Source: an uncultured Oscillibacter sp.
GTDB taxonomy: Bacteria > Bacillota > Clostridia > Oscillospirales > Oscillospiraceae
Assembly (NCBI GenBank): GCA_910586735.1
Contig: CAJUJW010000031.1
Span: 1 to 30,939, forward strand
Direction: 5' to 3'
Length of the DNA stretch: 30,939 bases
The notes below the pieces were generated by a model. The model saw only the letters and a list, made by a program, of their open reading frames with translations. It made no database searches and had not been told where the DNA came from. This document shows positions 29,583-30,939 of the stretch, piece after piece (the stretch's first letter is position 1; each line of letters begins with the position of its first letter). The position numbers were made by a program, and so were the translations under genes.

Positions 29583-29643
29583 GTACCCTGCTCCAAAAGG
29601 AAGAGCACCGCGAAGCGGTGCTCTTCCTTTTGGAGCAGGGTAC
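29583..29643 (-). terminator. 29-bp perfect palindrome joining the tRNA-Gly 3' end to its terminator
   Basis: The arms 29583-29611 and 29615-29643 are perfect inverted copies with a 3-nt loop. The inner part (AAGAGCACCGC/GCGGTGCTCTT) works as the minus-strand terminator of tRNA-Gly. The outer 13 bases of the right arm are the last 13 bases of the mature tRNA (two T-stem bases, acceptor 3' strand, discriminator and CCA). Confidence 0.85.
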
Positions 29644-29704
29644 GGGAATCGAACCCGCCTCCACGGCTTGGGAAGCCGTTGTACTACCGATGTACTAACC
29701 CTGC
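29631..29704 (-). tRNA. tRNA-Gly (CCC)
   Basis: Minus-strand cloverleaf, 74 nt. The acceptor GCAGGGT pairs with ACCCTGC, the discriminator is T, CCA is encoded, and the anticodon loop is TTCCCAA (anticodon CCC) in an ACGGC/GCCGT stem. Its final 13 bases are copied in inverted form just downstream. Confidence 0.94.
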
Positions 29705-29734
29705 TTGTTTAATTGTCATTGTCACAACGCTGTT

Positions 29735-29763
29735 ATTATAAACGAACCCGCGGGAAAAATCAA
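29735..29763 (-). promoter_or_regulatory. Promoter of tRNA-Gly(CCC)
   Basis: Minus strand: TTGATT (29763-29758), 17 bp, TATAAT (29740-29735), about 30 bases before the tRNA. Confidence 0.78.
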
Positions 29764-29789
29764 GTCTTTTTCCGCCGGGAAACGAAATT

Positions 29790-29845
29790 TTTCCTTGGGG
29801 AAAAACCCGGCCCGCCCCTCCGGGGACGGACCGGACTTTTTGTCC
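29790..29845 (-). terminator. Probable terminator of the rpsF-ssb-rpsR operon
   Basis: On the minus strand, GTCCGGTCCGTCCCC pairs imperfectly with GGGGCGGGCCGGG around a GGA loop, followed by TTTTTCCCC. It lies 12 or more bases past the rpsR stop. Confidence 0.6.
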
Positions 29846-29856
29846 TCGTTCCTCCG

Positions 29857-30108
29857 TCAGTCGGTGACGTAGGGCAGCAGAGCAATCTGACGGGACCGCT
29901 TGATGGCCTCAGTCAGCTGGCGCTGATGCATGGCGCAGGTGCCGGTGGTCCTGCGGGGCAGGATCTTGGCCCGCTCAGAGATGAAGCGGCGCAGCTTGGC
30001 GGCGTCCTTATAATCAATGTGCTCGCACTTCTCGGCGCAGAATTGGCAGACCTTGCGGCGCTTGCCCCGCGTCGGGCGGGCGGGCCGGGATTCACGATCG
30101 AAAGCCAT
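29857..30108 (-). CDS. rpsR: 30S ribosomal protein S18
   Basis: 83 residues. S18 binds next to S6 on the platform of the small subunit. Seen: KRRKVCQFCAEKCEHIDYKD, LRRFISERAKILPRRTTGTC, and the closing HQRQLTEAIKRSRQIALLPY. Four cysteines (21, 24, 28, 58) make this the zinc-binding form. The ribosome binding site AAGGAGG precedes ATG. Last gene of the rpsF-ssb-rpsR operon. Confidence 0.98.
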   Translation of the reverse strand: MAFDRESRPARPTRGKRRKVCQFCAEKCEHIDYKDAAKLRRFISERAKILPRRTTGTCAMHQRQLTEAIKRSRQIALLPYVTD

Positions 30109-30129
30109 GAGTTTTCCTCCTTATCAAAT

Positions 30130-30600
30130 TCAAAACGGCAGCTCGCCGTCCTCCTCGCCGATCTCGGCGAAATCAGACCCTCCCCCAAAGCCGGAGGCAG
30201 GTGCCCTGCCGGACGCGGCGGGGGCGCCGTAGGCGGGGGGCGCTCCGTAAGAGGAGCCGCCGTACTCTCCGCCGCTGTCCCGCTTGGAGTCCCCGAAGTA
30301 GACGTTGTCCGCCACAACCTCGGCGCTGCGGCGCTTGCCGCCCTCCCGGTCGGTCCAGTCGCGGATCTGCAAGCGGCCCTCCACCACGGCCATGCGGCCC
30401 TTGGAGAAATACTTGCTGACAAATTCCGCCGTGGAGCGCCAGGCAACCACGTCGATGAAATCCGTCTCTTTCTCGCCGCTCTGGGACTTGAAGTCCCGGT
30501 CGCAGGCGATGGAGAAGGACGTGACGGCGGTGCCGCTCTGGGTGCGGCGAAGCTCGGGGTCACGGGTCAGACGGCCCATGATGACGATCTTGTTCAGCAT
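30130..30600 (-). CDS. ssb: Single-stranded DNA-binding protein
   Basis: 156 residues. The N-terminal OB fold (MLNKIVIMGRLTRDPELRRT to about residue 104) is followed by a Gly/Ser/Ala/Tyr-rich flexible tail and the acidic tip EEDGELPF, which recruits replication and repair partners. It is placed between rpsF and rpsR as in most Firmicutes. The ribosome binding site GAGGAGG lies 8 nt before ATG. Confidence 0.98.
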   Translation of the reverse strand: MLNKIVIMGRLTRDPELRRTQSGTAVTSFSIACDRDFKSQSGEKETDFIDVVAWRSTAEFVSKYFSKGRMAVVEGRLQIRDWTDREGGKRRSAEVVADNVYFGDSKRDSGGEYGGSSYGAPPAYGAPAASGRAPASGFGGGSDFAEIGEEDGELPF

Positions 30601-30613
30601 CCGGGATTCCTCC

Positions 30614-30910
30614 TCACTCGCCCTTGCAGACGATCAGGGAACGCATGATGCCGTCGGTGATACCGAGAACGCGGTCCAGCTCCTTGGGGAAGGACGGCTC
30701 GCTGGTGAAGCTCATCAGCACATAGTAGCCGTCGTTCTTATAGTCGATGGGATAGGCGAGACGCCGGGCGCCCCACTCCTCCACCTCGACGGCGGAACCG
30801 TTCTGTTCAGCCAGGGTCTTGAATTTCGCCACGAGAGCGGCGATGTTCTCCTCCCCCTGTGCAGGGTCGATGATATACACGACCTCGTAATTGGCAGTAA
30901 CCTTTGCCAT
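30614..30910 (-). CDS. rpsF: 30S ribosomal protein S6
   Basis: 98 residues. It opens ANYEVVYIIDPAQGEENIAAL, continues with GARRLAYPIDYKNDGYYVLMSF, and ends with the usual helix ELDRVLGITDGIMRSLIV. S6 heterodimerises with S18 during small-subunit assembly. The strong ribosome binding site AAAGGAGG precedes ATG. First gene of the operon; its promoter lies outside the window. Confidence 0.98.
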   Translation of the reverse strand: MAKVTANYEVVYIIDPAQGEENIAALVAKFKTLAEQNGSAVEVEEWGARRLAYPIDYKNDGYYVLMSFTSEPSFPKELDRVLGITDGIMRSLIVCKGE

Positions 30911-30939
30911 GTTTGCACCTCCTTTTGGACAAATGGCCC

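Overview
The window looks like a high-GC Firmicute chromosome, most likely Clostridia of the Oscillospiraceae type (Flavonifractor/Lawsonibacter/Intestinimonas-like). This is inferred from gene content: a four-subunit sodium-pumping oxaloacetate decarboxylase operon, an rpsF-ssb-rpsR operon, clostridial HPr and enzyme I, PadR/HAAS-type regulation and many consensus sigma-A promoters. No 16S or other definitive marker is present.

Layout. Positions 1-4562 are a prophage remnant with visibly lower GC than the rest. It holds the end of an unidentified gene with a possible frameshift, a cysteine-rich small protein, a 744-residue tape measure protein and two small unidentified genes, followed by a compact type I toxin-antitoxin cassette (28-residue BsrG/TxpA-like peptide plus convergent antisense RNA). 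The remnant stops at the 3' end of tRNA-Lys, the first of five tRNA genes on the minus strand (Gly-Arg-His-Gln-Lys in transcription order, 5333 to 4566) that share one promoter. Then come a C26 glutamine amidotransferase (-), a broken VWA-domain gene (-), lrgA-lrgB (+), a Zn-ribbon protein (+), a CDF cation exporter (+), and a padR-led three-gene operon (+) whose operator covers its own promoter.

Positions 11738-15149 (-) encode the oxaloacetate decarboxylase in the order G, biotin carrier, beta, alpha. sfsA (+) is divergent from it. Next are an AraC regulator overlapping a DUF2000 gene (+), ispE and a lipase-like hydrolase (-), a neurotransmitter:sodium symporter (+), a C_GCAxxG_C_C redox protein (-), a TraX-family membrane protein (+), and a lipoprotein (-). 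The 200-bp gap between traX and the lipoprotein is a string of hairpins.

The last third carries carbohydrate functions: a PfkB fructokinase with a LacI-type operator, then HPr and PTS enzyme I as an operon. The HPr has its catalytic His15 but Lys instead of the regulatory Ser46. After this, a signal-less BMP-domain protein with a ParB-like N-terminus is translationally coupled to a metallophosphoesterase. A tRNA-Gly(CCC) whose 3' end is part of a 29-bp perfect palindrome and the rpsF-ssb-rpsR operon (-) close the window. An 86/87-bp multi-hairpin repeat occurs twice, near 23119 and 29250.

The most notable signals are the complete type I toxin-antitoxin architecture at 3869-4235, the tRNA-Gly fold-back palindrome, the Ser46-less HPr, the hairpin string at 22168-22370 and the tandem cysteine repeat protein in the phage tail region. 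I see no CRISPR array, defence island or obvious biosynthetic cluster.
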